Source: Nocardioides sp. SLBN-35
GTDB lineage: Bacteria; Actinomycetota; Actinomycetes; Propionibacteriales; Nocardioidaceae
Reading direction: 5' to 3'
DNA length: 64,000 bases
NCBI RefSeq assembly: GCF_006715725.1
Contig: NZ_VFNU01000001.1
Coordinates: 5,270,001 to 5,334,000, forward strand
Every line of letters begins with the position of its first letter. The first letter of the stretch is position 1. This document shows, piece after piece, positions 1 to 7,458 of this stretch. The notes under the pieces were generated by a model. The model saw only the letters and a program-made list of their open reading frames with translations. It did no database searches and was not told the origin of the DNA. The position numbers and the translations under genes are program-made.

Positions 1-568
1 CGATCACCAGCTGCTCCGGCCCCCACCAGCGGAAGGCCTTCTTGCGGGGGACCTTGGTGGCGCCGTACTTCTTGCGCCCGGTGACCTGGTAGCAGGCATT
101 CGCGGAGCCGTTGGCGAGCTGGAGCCGGTCACCCACGGCGAGCGAGCGGAGCAGCGCGTTGCCGAGCGCCGAGTCGTCGGGCCAGGTGTGCGCCACCATG
201 ATCACGCTGCCCTTGCCGCCGCCCGGCCGGACCTGCGGATCGAGGCCCATCAGCCACTTGCCACGCTTGGTGACCGGCGGCGTGCCGACCGCACCCGAGG
301 GGGTACGGCGCACGCGCACGACGCTGACCGACCGGCCGATCGCGGGGATGCTGGTCGTCGCCGGGGTGAACGGTCCTGCCGGTGTGGAGCAGGCCGCGGT
401 CGCGCGGACCCGCTCCACGGGTGTCGCGTCCGCGCCGGGGACGACGGCCCCGCCCAGCACCACGGCGAGGCTGACCGTCAGTGCCGCAGCGACACCTGCG
501 TGCGCGACGGCGCGCAGCGGGCCACGCGTGTGCACGACCCGCTGCGGCCCGGATCGTTCGAGGGCCAT
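1..568 (-). CDS. Class F sortase, C-terminus cut off by window edge
   Basis: The visible 189 residues start with a signal-anchor segment (about residues 20-48, Ala/Val/Leu rich, then VPGADA), a proline/threonine linker, and a sortase beta-barrel opening with IPAIGRSVSVVRVRR. SVIMVAHTWPDD carries the presumed catalytic His127 and corresponds to the AGH motif of class F sortases. The catalytic Cys and Arg lie beyond the window start, so activity cannot be judged. The ATG at 568 follows TTGGAGG. Class F sortases are membrane-anchored transpeptidases that attach secreted proteins to the actinobacterial cell wall. The nearby surface proteins (the glycine-rich protein and the thioester adhesin) are obvious possible partners, but no clear sorting signal is visible in either. 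Confidence 0.82.
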   Translation of the reverse strand, partial: MALERSGPQRVVHTRGPLRAVAHAGVAAALTVSLAVVLGGAVVPGADATPVERVRATAACSTPAGPFTPATTSIPAIGRSVSVVRVRRTPSGAVGTPPVTKRGKWLMGLDPQVRPGGGKGSVIMVAHTWPDDSALGNALLRSLAVGDRLQLANGSANACYQVTGRKKYGATKVPRKKAFRWWGPEQLVI

Positions 569-755
569 CCCTACCTCCAAGAAGCTGATGTCCGCGGACG
601 CGGAACGGGCGCGCACCGACGGTGCTACGTCACGCCGAGTTCCTCGCGTCTCCGACGGAGGCAGGACGCGAACCGTCGATCCCCTCCACCTGCCTGGACG
701 CTAGCGGCGCGATCGAGGCCCACTCCGCGCTTCGGCAGAGCTGGTTGAGGATTGT

Positions 756-770
756 CCCCCGTTGAGGGGG
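756..770. promoter_or_regulatory. C5-N5-G5 inverted repeat upstream of the sortase
   Basis: CCCCC-GTTGA-GGGGG. Read towards the sortase gene the G-run is followed by ACAATCC. A -10-like TAGCGT (minus strand, 698-703) lies about 62 bp downstream of the repeat centre, so the repeat would sit near -70. It belongs to a set of four such repeats in front of surface/signalling genes; function is inferred from recurrence only. Confidence 0.45.
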
Positions 771-806
771 CAGAGCCGGGTCATGGGAGCCCGAGCGATC
801 CGTCGC

Positions 807-1484
807 TCATGACGACGGGGTCATCAGGCCGTCTCGGATCGCCTCCCGGTTGAGGTCGATCTTCGTCCGCACCGGACGCCCGACGTCGGCGTACTTGGCC
901 TTCACGCGCTCGATGTACTTCTTGACGGTGTCGCGCTTCACCCCCAAGGCCTCGGCGACCGCGTCGAGGGTCAGGCCGGACGCGTAGAGAACCAGGGCGC
1001 GCTCCTCCTGATCGCTGAGCCGGGGACGCTGAGCGTCCCCCGCCATCACGCTCGCCAGCTCCGGGGTGATCCACTGACGGCGCCGGAGCACCGCCCAGAG
1101 CGCAGCGACGATGTCCTCCTCGGTGTCCCTCTTGCCCACGAAACCGGTGACTCCGGCGCGGATCATGGCGCGCACGAGCGGGACCGACGCCATCGCGGAG
1201 AGCACCAGGACACGCAGCCCGGAACGCACCAGCCGCTCGACGACGGCCGGGTCCGCGTCGCGGCCACGGTCGACGACGAGGTCGAGGACGACGACATGCG
1301 GCCGCTCGTGCGACGACCGGCCCGCCATCCAGGTCATCAGCTCGTCGAGCGTCTCGCAGGAGCACACCACCCGCAGGCCGGGCTGCCGGCCGACCAGCTC
1401 CTCGGTGCGCAGCCGCTGCAACCGATGGTCCTCGACGATCGCGACGCGCCAGTACGCAGGCCCGCCCTCCTGCACGTGTGTCAC
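807..1484 (-). CDS. LuxR/NarL-type response regulator (paralogue 1)
   Basis: A 225-residue two-component regulator. The receiver domain (about 12-140) keeps the acidic pair E18/D19, the phospho-acceptor Asp68 in VVVLDL, Ser96 and Lys118. The C-terminal helix-turn-helix (about 155-205) begins LSDQEERALVLYASG and continues through EALGVKRDTVKKY. I chose the GTG at 1484 because AGGAAGG lies about 11 nt upstream; a GTG at 1475 is an alternative. It is close in sequence to the regulator at 3677-4342, and the two flank the glycine-rich secreted protein. The double-module histidine kinase at 4423 is the natural partner of one or both. A C5-N5-G4 repeat lies about 175 bp upstream of the start. Confidence 0.85.
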   Translation of the reverse strand: MTHVQEGGPAYWRVAIVEDHRLQRLRTEELVGRQPGLRVVCSCETLDELMTWMAGRSSHERPHVVVLDLVVDRGRDADPAVVERLVRSGLRVLVLSAMASVPLVRAMIRAGVTGFVGKRDTEEDIVAALWAVLRRRQWITPELASVMAGDAQRPRLSDQEERALVLYASGLTLDAVAEALGVKRDTVKKYIERVKAKYADVGRPVRTKIDLNREAIRDGLMTPSS

Positions 1485-1656
1485 TGGATATGAGCCTTCC
1501 TGAATCTCCGCTGCCCCGGACTCGACCAGGTGGAAGACTGGGGGGACTGCGGGCGGGCGCGCCAGGCCGTTGGACAGCACGCGGTCCCTCGCGTCGTCTG
1601 GCGTCGATCGCGCCGGCCGTCCTGTCACCTGTTCGGGGGGCATTTGAGCCGAGTTG

Positions 1657-1670
1657 CCCCACTTAGGGGG
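1657..1670. promoter_or_regulatory. C4-N5-G5 inverted repeat in the RR1/glycine-rich gene divergent region
   Basis: CCCC-ACTTA-GGGGG. Read on the minus strand towards the regulator it is CCCCC-TAAGT-GGGG-CAA, close to the copy in front of the sortase. It ends 35 bp before the start of the glycine-rich gene and about 173 bp before the regulator start. I see no good -10 at the equivalent distance for the regulator. Confidence 0.4.
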
Positions 1671-1704
1671 ATTCGCGCACCGGGAGGCCGATAGAAAGCC
1701 GGGC

Positions 1705-3534
1705 ATGTCCGCATTGACTACCTCCCCCCGACGTCGCGTGAGGCTCGCCGGCATCGCCGCGCTGGCCACCGCGACCGCCACGATCACCATCTTCGGAAGC
1801 GTGCCCAGCTCGCACGCCGATCCCGCCCCCGAGCCCGAGGAGCCGACCGTGCTCGGCGTCGGCGCGTTCGAGGAGACCCCCGCTCCCGGCTCCTGCGCCG
1901 CAGTGGTCACCCTCGAGGGCGCCAACGGCGGCACCGCCGTCTCCACCGGCGACGACGACCCGGAGACCGAGGACCCGGACGACCCGATCCAGGTCGGCGG
2001 CGGCCAGGGCGCCCGCATCCAGTTCCGCATCCCGGTAGCGCCGGGCGACGTGCTCACCGGCGTGGTCGGCGACGGCGGTTCCGGCGGCGGCATCGGTGGC
2101 GCCTCCGGCGACGACAAGGGCGGCAACGGCGGTCCCGGCGGCCACACTGGTGGTGGCGGCGGCGGCTACACCAGCTTCTCAGTCAACGGCGACCTCGTCG
2201 CGCTGGTCGGCGGCGGCGGCGGCTCTGGCGGCGGCCACAACGGCGACGCAGGCGGCGGCGGTCACGCCGGCGTCGTCGACGGCGCAGGCACGTGGGCCGG
2301 CCAGGAAGGCGCGGCCGGCAACGATGCCACCGCTGACACGCCCGGCGCGCCCGGCGGCGGCCAGGGCGGCGACACCAGCGCACCCGGCGCCGGCGGCGTC
2401 CACGCGAGCGACACCGACAACAACGGTCACCCCGGCGACGCCCGCAACGGCGGTGAGGGCGGCGGTCCCAACGGCGCCGACCAGGGCGGCGGCGGCGGCG
2501 CCGGCTACTTCGGCGGCGGCGGCGGTGCCACCACCATCGGCGACGTGACCGGCCCGAACGGCGCGATCATCGGCGGCGGCGGTGGCGGCGGCTCCAGCTA
2601 CTTCGACACCGCCCACGGTGCGGCTCTCATCCCCCAGGCAGAGGGCGAGAAGCTGGCCGACGACGAGCCGAGCCGCGACGGCACCGGCGAGATCGAGTGG
2701 GTGCCGTGCAACTACGACCTGTCGGTCACCAAGACGGCCGCGGCCGAGGTGTTCGAGTCCGGCACGCCGGTCACCTACACCCTGGTGATCACCAACAACG
2801 GTCCCGACCTGATGGGCATCGACGACACGGTCACGGTCACCGACGACAAGGCCGGCGGCGGCACCCTGGTGTCGGTCCAGGCCAGCGGCAGCGGCACGCC
2901 GTTCTCCTGTGACACCGCGGTCGGCTCGGCGATCCCCGCCGACGGCGAGCTCGACTGCTCGCGGCCCGTGGGCGACGACGTCCGCGGTCTCGACAACGGC
3001 GAGAAGCTGACCCTGGTCTACAGCAAGGTCCTCACCGGCAACGCACCCGTGCTGAACAACGTGGGCGTCACCGACCGCGGCAACCCGGCGAACAACACCG
3101 CGGCCGCCACCGTGCAGCCGGCCGTTCCCGGTGTCGCGCTGGTCAAGAAGGCGACGCCCAAGAAGGTCGCCAAGCTCGGCGAGAAGATCAAGTACACCTT
3201 CAAGGTGACCAACACCGGCAACATCGCGCTGAAGACGGTCACGATCGCGGAGCAGCAGTTCAGCGGCAAGGGCAGCCTGACGCCGAAGTGCCCGGCGCTC
3301 CCGGCCACCGGCCTCGCCCCCGGGGCCTCGATCACCTGCACGGCCACCTACAAGGTCCACAAGCGTGACCTGGTGGCCGGCAAGGTGGTCAACGTCGCAA
3401 CGGCCGCCGGCACCACCCCCGCCGGCAACCCGGTCCAGTCGCTGCCGTCGAAGGCCAAGGTCAAGACGCCCAAGCAGCCCAAGAAGGTCGCGGGTACGCC
3501 TGCCACTGGCGCCCGGAGCCTCTCCGGACGCTGA
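1705..3534 (+). CDS. Secreted glycine-rich protein with two DUF11-like repeats
   Basis: A 609-residue exported protein. Residues 1-38 are a signal peptide (basic MSALTTSPRRRVR, hydrophobic core, cleavage near SSHADP). Residues about 95-315 are glycine-rich and start ARIQFRIPVAPGDVLTGVVG, the layout of the ALK/LTK-type Gly_rich domain. Two conserved-repeat (DUF11) beta domains follow, about 335-465 (DLSVTKTAAAEVFESG) and 475-590 (VALVKKATPKKVAKLGEKI). The C-terminus reads GTPATGARSLSGR and stops. It resembles an LPxTG-type motif but has no hydrophobic stretch or basic tail, so covalent anchoring is doubtful. TAGAAA ending 7 nt before the ATG may be a -10 for a leaderless mRNA. Likely a wall- or matrix-associated surface protein. 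Confidence 0.85.
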   Translation: MSALTTSPRRRVRLAGIAALATATATITIFGSVPSSHADPAPEPEEPTVLGVGAFEETPAPGSCAAVVTLEGANGGTAVSTGDDDPETEDPDDPIQVGGGQGARIQFRIPVAPGDVLTGVVGDGGSGGGIGGASGDDKGGNGGPGGHTGGGGGGYTSFSVNGDLVALVGGGGGSGGGHNGDAGGGGHAGVVDGAGTWAGQEGAAGNDATADTPGAPGGGQGGDTSAPGAGGVHASDTDNNGHPGDARNGGEGGGPNGADQGGGGGAGYFGGGGGATTIGDVTGPNGAIIGGGGGGGSSYFDTAHGAALIPQAEGEKLADDEPSRDGTGEIEWVPCNYDLSVTKTAAAEVFESGTPVTYTLVITNNGPDLMGIDDTVTVTDDKAGGGTLVSVQASGSGTPFSCDTAVGSAIPADGELDCSRPVGDDVRGLDNGEKLTLVYSKVLTGNAPVLNNVGVTDRGNPANNTAAATVQPAVPGVALVKKATPKKVAKLGEKIKYTFKVTNTGNIALKTVTIAEQQFSGKGSLTPKCPALPATGLAPGASITCTATYKVHKRDLVAGKVVNVATAAGTTPAGNPVQSLPSKAKVKTPKQPKKVAGTPATGARSLSGR

Positions 3535-3572
3535 GCCAGACCAGGCACCACCCCAGGCTGGATGTCGAAAGG

Positions 3573-3608
3573 CGGAGGGGCCGCACCCGTTCGGGTGCGG
3601 CCCCTCCG
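3573..3608. terminator. Strong bidirectional terminator hairpin
   Basis: A perfect 16-bp GC-rich stem closed by a GTTC tetraloop, between the convergent ends of the glycine-rich gene and the second response regulator. The T-run on the plus side is weak (TCTT). Confidence 0.85.
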
Positions 3609-3676
3609 TCTTAGAGGTTCCGCCAATAGGTGGACCACACACCGGAGGGCTCGTTGCCCCTCGGCGCGGGGCGTCG

Positions 3677-4342
3677 TCACACGTGCCCGACGTACCCGTC
3701 GTCCACGGCGATCCGGCTGAGCTCGACCTTCGAGCGCACCGGCCGACCCGCCGCGGCGTACTTGGCCTTCACCCGGCCGATGTAGGTCTTCGCCGACTCG
3801 GGCTTGACCCCCAAGGCCTCGGCGACCGCGCCGAGGGTGAGCCCGGAGGCATAGAGCACCAGAGCCCGCTCCTCCTGGTCGCTGAGCTGCGGACGGTCGG
3901 CGTCGGAGGCGATCACGGCGGCGAGGTCAGGGGTCATCCACTCGCCGCGGCGCAGCACGGTCCACACCGCGTCGACCACGTCCTGCTCGGAGTCGCGCTT
4001 GCCGACGATCCCGGCGACTCCGGCCTTGATGACGGCGCGGACCAGGGCGGGTGAGGCGAGCGCGGACAGCACCAGGATCCGCAGACCGGCGTCGACGAGG
4101 CGAGCCACGACGTCCGGGTCGACGCTGGGCCCACGATCGACGCTGAGGTCGAGCACGAGCAGCTGGGGGCGCGAGCTCACCGGTGCACGCTGCACCCAGG
4201 CGAGGAACTCGGGCAGCGTGCTGCAGCTCGCCACCACGACCAGGCCCGACTCGCGTCCGAGGATCTCCTCGGTACGGCGACGTTGCAGCAGGTGGTCCTC
4301 AACGAGGGCGACCTGCCAGACCTCCGACCCTCCATCTCCCAC
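3677..4342 (-). CDS. LuxR/NarL-type response regulator (paralogue 2)
   Basis: A 221-residue paralogue of the regulator at 807-1484. The receiver has acidic residues in ALVEDH, phospho-acceptor Asp65 in LLVLDL, and Lys115 in IVGKRD. The DNA-binding helices share LSDQEERALVLYASG and EALGVK with the paralogue, but the recognition helix differs (PESAKTYIGRVKAKY against RDTVKKYIERVKAKY), which suggests related but not identical target sites. The GTG at 4342 is the likely start, with no strong ribosome site. It is divergent from the histidine kinase that begins 80 bp away, the usual arrangement for a cognate pair. Confidence 0.83.
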   Translation of the reverse strand: MGDGGSEVWQVALVEDHLLQRRRTEEILGRESGLVVVASCSTLPEFLAWVQRAPVSSRPQLLVLDLSVDRGPSVDPDVVARLVDAGLRILVLSALASPALVRAVIKAGVAGIVGKRDSEQDVVDAVWTVLRRGEWMTPDLAAVIASDADRPQLSDQEERALVLYASGLTLGAVAEALGVKPESAKTYIGRVKAKYAAAGRPVRSKVELSRIAVDDGYVGHV

Positions 4343-4410
4343 GAGGACAAGTCTCGCAGTCCGGCGTCGAGATGTCGGCGGGTTACCCGAACTCACCCTG
4401 TCGCAGGCGA

Positions 4411-4416
4411 GAGAAT
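4411..4416 (+). promoter_or_regulatory. Candidate -10 of a leaderless kinase transcript
   Basis: GAGAAT ends 6 nt before the GTG at 4423, the spacing expected when transcription starts at the initiator codon. The same layout is seen before zwf, upp, the PadR gene and the second double-module kinase. No convincing -35. Confidence 0.35.
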
Positions 4417-4422
4417 GCCCGC

Positions 4423-6744
4423 GTGACCAGACTCCGAGCACAGGTCCGGTTCGGTCCCCTGGTCCGCGACCTGGTCCGTCGCGCGGCACCCTTCACCCCC
4501 GCCGAGGACGGCTGGGCGACGCACACCCTCGCCGACTCGATACGACGGGTGCTCCTGCTGGCCACCGTCGGCTGTCAGCTGGTGATGCTGGGCGCGATCT
4601 TCGCCTCCGACCGGCCGATCGGCTCACTGCTGCCCCTCCTTGTGGCTCACGTCGCGGTGCTGTTCACGACGCTGGTTGTCCGAGCTGGCCGACTGCCGCT
4701 GTGGCTGCCGATCGTGGGGGTCGACCTGCTGTTCGTGGCCGACTGGTGGGCCGCCGCGTCGATGAACGACCCGCTGCTGTTCGCGGCCTGCTGGATGTTC
4801 AACCTCAGCAGCGCCATGCCCGCGTTCGTGCTCCGCGGCCGCCTCGCCCTCGCGATGCCCGCCGCGACCGTGGTGCTGGTCCCGGTAGCCATGCTGGTGA
4901 CCCGACCCGAGCTGCCCACCACTCTGCCGATCTCGGTGTTCGTCACCCGCTGCGCGATCGTGCTGGCGACCCGGATCTGCCAGACCTATCTCTACGACTT
5001 CGCGGGACGTGCCGACGCGACCACGATCGCCGCGCAACGCCGGCGGGCCGCGGCCGCCACCCAGGAGGCGGCCAGCCGGGCCTCCGCCGAGGACGCCCGG
5101 GTCCTGCACGACACCGTGATCAACACCCTCGCAGCCCTCGCCAGCGGCGGCGCCGCGGTGCGCGACGCCGACGCGGTGCGCGAGCGCTGTGCGCGCGACA
5201 TCGCGACCGTCAGCGCGCTCCGCGATGGCGCCGAGCCGGCCACCGACAACGGTGGGCTACGGGCGGCGTCATTCGACCCCCGGATACGAGTTCGCCACCG
5301 CGGACTCGACGACGACGAGTTGGCCCGGCTCGAGGACGACCTGCTCCCGGCCCGACTCCGGGCGCTGCGCCGGGCCGCCACCGAGCTGGTCCAGAACGCC
5401 GCCAAGCACGCCGGTGTCGGCGAGGTCGACATACGCGCTGAGGAGAGGGACGGGCGCCTGGTGGTGACCGTCGCCGACGACGGCGTCGGCTTCGACGGGC
5501 AGGTCGGCACCTCCGGCGGCCTGGCCGTCTCGGTCCTGGACCGCGCCCGGGAAGCCGGGATCGAGGTCGATCTCGACACCGCGCCGGGCGCCGGGACACG
5601 GGTCACCCTGACCGTGCCGACCACCGGCGCACCGCCCGCCAAGTCCGGCACGGAGCGGAACATCGCCAGCATTGTGCAGGTGCTGCGCCGCGACGCCTGC
5701 CTGCTGTACGCCGCCGGGGTGTCCATCATCGGCTTCTACCTCGCCGTCACCAACCACCCGGGCGAGGCGACGCCGGAGTACCTGATGGCAGGCCTCTCCG
5801 CTCTCGGCGCGGGGGTGGCCTGGCGGACCACCCGGCGTCGCGAGAGCCTGCCGACGTGGGTGGTGGTCCTGCTCACCGCCGCGGCGGCGGTCGGGTTCGT
5901 GCTCTCCGCCGCGGCAGTCGACTACGGACGCGAGGATCCGGTGCTCTGGCAGGCCATCGGCGCGACGGGCCCGCTCATCGTGATCACCGAGCTCGGTCCC
6001 CGCCGGTCCATGGCGGTGTGGGCCGCGTTGTCGTACGGCGCCGTGGTCGTCGCAGTCGCGGTGGCCGTCGGACAGTCCTCCCAGCAGGCCGAGACGATCA
6101 CCCTGATAGCGGGCGCGGCCGGACTCGGACTGGTAGCTGGCTGGGCCCGGTTCCAGCACACGATCGGCGCGATCGGCACGCAGGCTGCGGCCGACCAACG
6201 GGCCGGCTGGGCCGCGGACACCCGGCTGGCGGAGCGGGAGGCAGCCGACCGGTCCCGAGCGCGTTGGCGCGTCGCCGGACTGAACCGCTCCCTGGAGCTC
6301 CTCGAGGCGGTGTACGGCGCCACCGACCCCGGCGCCCCGGCGCTGCGCGAGCGCTGCGCCAGCGAGGAGGCCTACCTGCGCCAGCTGACCCTGCTCCATC
6401 CCGACCTGGTCCATGTCGGCCAGTGGTTCGCCCGGGCGCTCAGCGACGCCCACGAACGCGGCGTCCGGCTGGTGGTGCGGGCCGGCGGCACCGACCTGCC
6501 CGCCGAGATGGCGGCCGGCGTAGGCGATGTCGTGCTGGCGGCGGTGGCCGAGACCCCGCGCGGCACGGACCTCACCGTCACCCTGTTCCCGGCCCCCGAG
6601 GGCGTCCGGATGACCCTGGTCGGCGCGCACCCCCACGTCACAGCCGGCATACGCTCGGCGAGCGGGCCGATCGCAGTGAGCGCCCAGGTGCTGTCGGTGG
6701 GCGGTCAGGACGTCGCGGAGCTCCTACTCGACGTGCCGGCCTGA
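4423..6744 (+). CDS. Double-module membrane histidine kinase
   Basis: A 773-residue sensor kinase with an unusual two-part layout. Residues 40-190 hold about five membrane segments. A HisKA_3-like helix follows with phospho-acceptor His229 in VLHDTVINTL, then an HATPase domain with N-box ELVQNAAKH (Asn325), D-box ADDGVGF (about 351) and G-box APGAGTRV (about 387). After a linker comes a second set of about five or six membrane segments (427-575), a charged helical region, and a C-terminal domain (about 600-773) that resembles the kinase fold but lacks recognisable H, N and D boxes. The GTG at 4423 is preferred because of the GAGAAT spacing; an ATG at 4372 would leave only 29 bp to the divergent regulator. 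The gene at 38512 has the same architecture. Confidence 0.85.
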   Translation: MTRLRAQVRFGPLVRDLVRRAAPFTPAEDGWATHTLADSIRRVLLLATVGCQLVMLGAIFASDRPIGSLLPLLVAHVAVLFTTLVVRAGRLPLWLPIVGVDLLFVADWWAAASMNDPLLFAACWMFNLSSAMPAFVLRGRLALAMPAATVVLVPVAMLVTRPELPTTLPISVFVTRCAIVLATRICQTYLYDFAGRADATTIAAQRRRAAAATQEAASRASAEDARVLHDTVINTLAALASGGAAVRDADAVRERCARDIATVSALRDGAEPATDNGGLRAASFDPRIRVRHRGLDDDELARLEDDLLPARLRALRRAATELVQNAAKHAGVGEVDIRAEERDGRLVVTVADDGVGFDGQVGTSGGLAVSVLDRAREAGIEVDLDTAPGAGTRVTLTVPTTGAPPAKSGTERNIASIVQVLRRDACLLYAAGVSIIGFYLAVTNHPGEATPEYLMAGLSALGAGVAWRTTRRRESLPTWVVVLLTAAAAVGFVLSAAAVDYGREDPVLWQAIGATGPLIVITELGPRRSMAVWAALSYGAVVVAVAVAVGQSSQQAETITLIAGAAGLGLVAGWARFQHTIGAIGTQAAADQRAGWAADTRLAEREAADRSRARWRVAGLNRSLELLEAVYGATDPGAPALRERCASEEAYLRQLTLLHPDLVHVGQWFARALSDAHERGVRLVVRAGGTDLPAEMAAGVGDVVLAAVAETPRGTDLTVTLFPAPEGVRMTLVGAHPHVTAGIRSASGPIAVSAQVLSVGGQDVAELLLDVPA

Positions 6745-6756
6745 GTCCCGCACCCC

Positions 6757-7367
6757 TCAGAGCTCGTCTTCGACAGGCCGCACCAGCGGGAGCAACCGCA
6801 CGCTCACCTGCTCGTCCTCGGACAGAAGGTGGTTCCCCGCCAGCTCGTCCTCGGCCGCCCAGGCTGCGGCCACGGCGTGCGGGAACGGGCCGAGGTACTC
6901 GGTCAGCGACACGCTGCGGACCATCACCGCGTACGGCTGGTCCATCCGGGTGAGGAGATCCTGGACCCAGCGGTCGACGACCACGTCGGGGCTGCGCTTG
7001 GACTCGTCGGGCTCGCCCCACCACGGCTCCTCGGTGGTCTGCAGCAGGTCGGTGTAAGGCGGTGCCCCGCGCCCCTCGTCGTGCCGGCGCCGCAGCGGGT
7101 CACCTGGCGGACCGCAGGTCGCGGCCGAGCGTCGACCTCGGTGATCGCAATGCCGGACGCCAGGAGGTGGCGGTCGAGGCCGTCCGCGGTCAGCAGCTCG
7201 ACGGTGAGGAAGCGGTTCTCGGCGCTTGGCAGCAGGCAGGTCACACCGTCCTGTGCCACGGCAGCCGGTTCGGCCTGGGCCTGGCTCTGGGAGCCCACGG
7301 CCAACACTCCCAACGTCATGACACCCGAGACGGTGGCCAGATACCCCGACTCTGGACGTGGTGGCAT
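6757..7367 (-). pseudogene. Secreted protein of unknown function, frameshifted
   Basis: The ATG at 7367 follows AGGAAGGAG and opens a protein with a short export signal (MPPRPESGYLATVSGVMTLG, then VLAVGSQSQAQA). The frame runs to about 7085 and then loses high-GC3 codon use. From about 7080 a different frame, beginning DEGRGAPPYTDLLQTTEEPW, carries strong coding bias to the stop at 6757 (ending LVRPVEDEL). The span is 611 nt, one short of a multiple of three, so a single missing base near GGCACGACGAGG explains it. This may be a real inactivating mutation or an assembly error. No family recognised. It lies directly downstream of the adhesin-sortase gene on the same strand. Confidence 0.6.
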
Positions 7368-7410
7368 GGCCTGCTCCTTCCTGAAGGTGAAATGGAGCAG
7401 ATGCGCCCGA

Positions 7411-7444
7411 CGGCGGCGGTGGACAAGAACCACCACCGCCGCCG
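7411..7444 (-). terminator. Hairpin after the adhesin-sortase gene
   Basis: A 12-bp stem (CGGCGGCGGTGG paired with CCACCGCCGCCG) with a 10-nt loop, 15 bp past the stop codon. It separates the adhesin gene from the frameshifted gene. Confidence 0.55.
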
Positions 7445-7458
7445 GAGTCATGTCGCTG

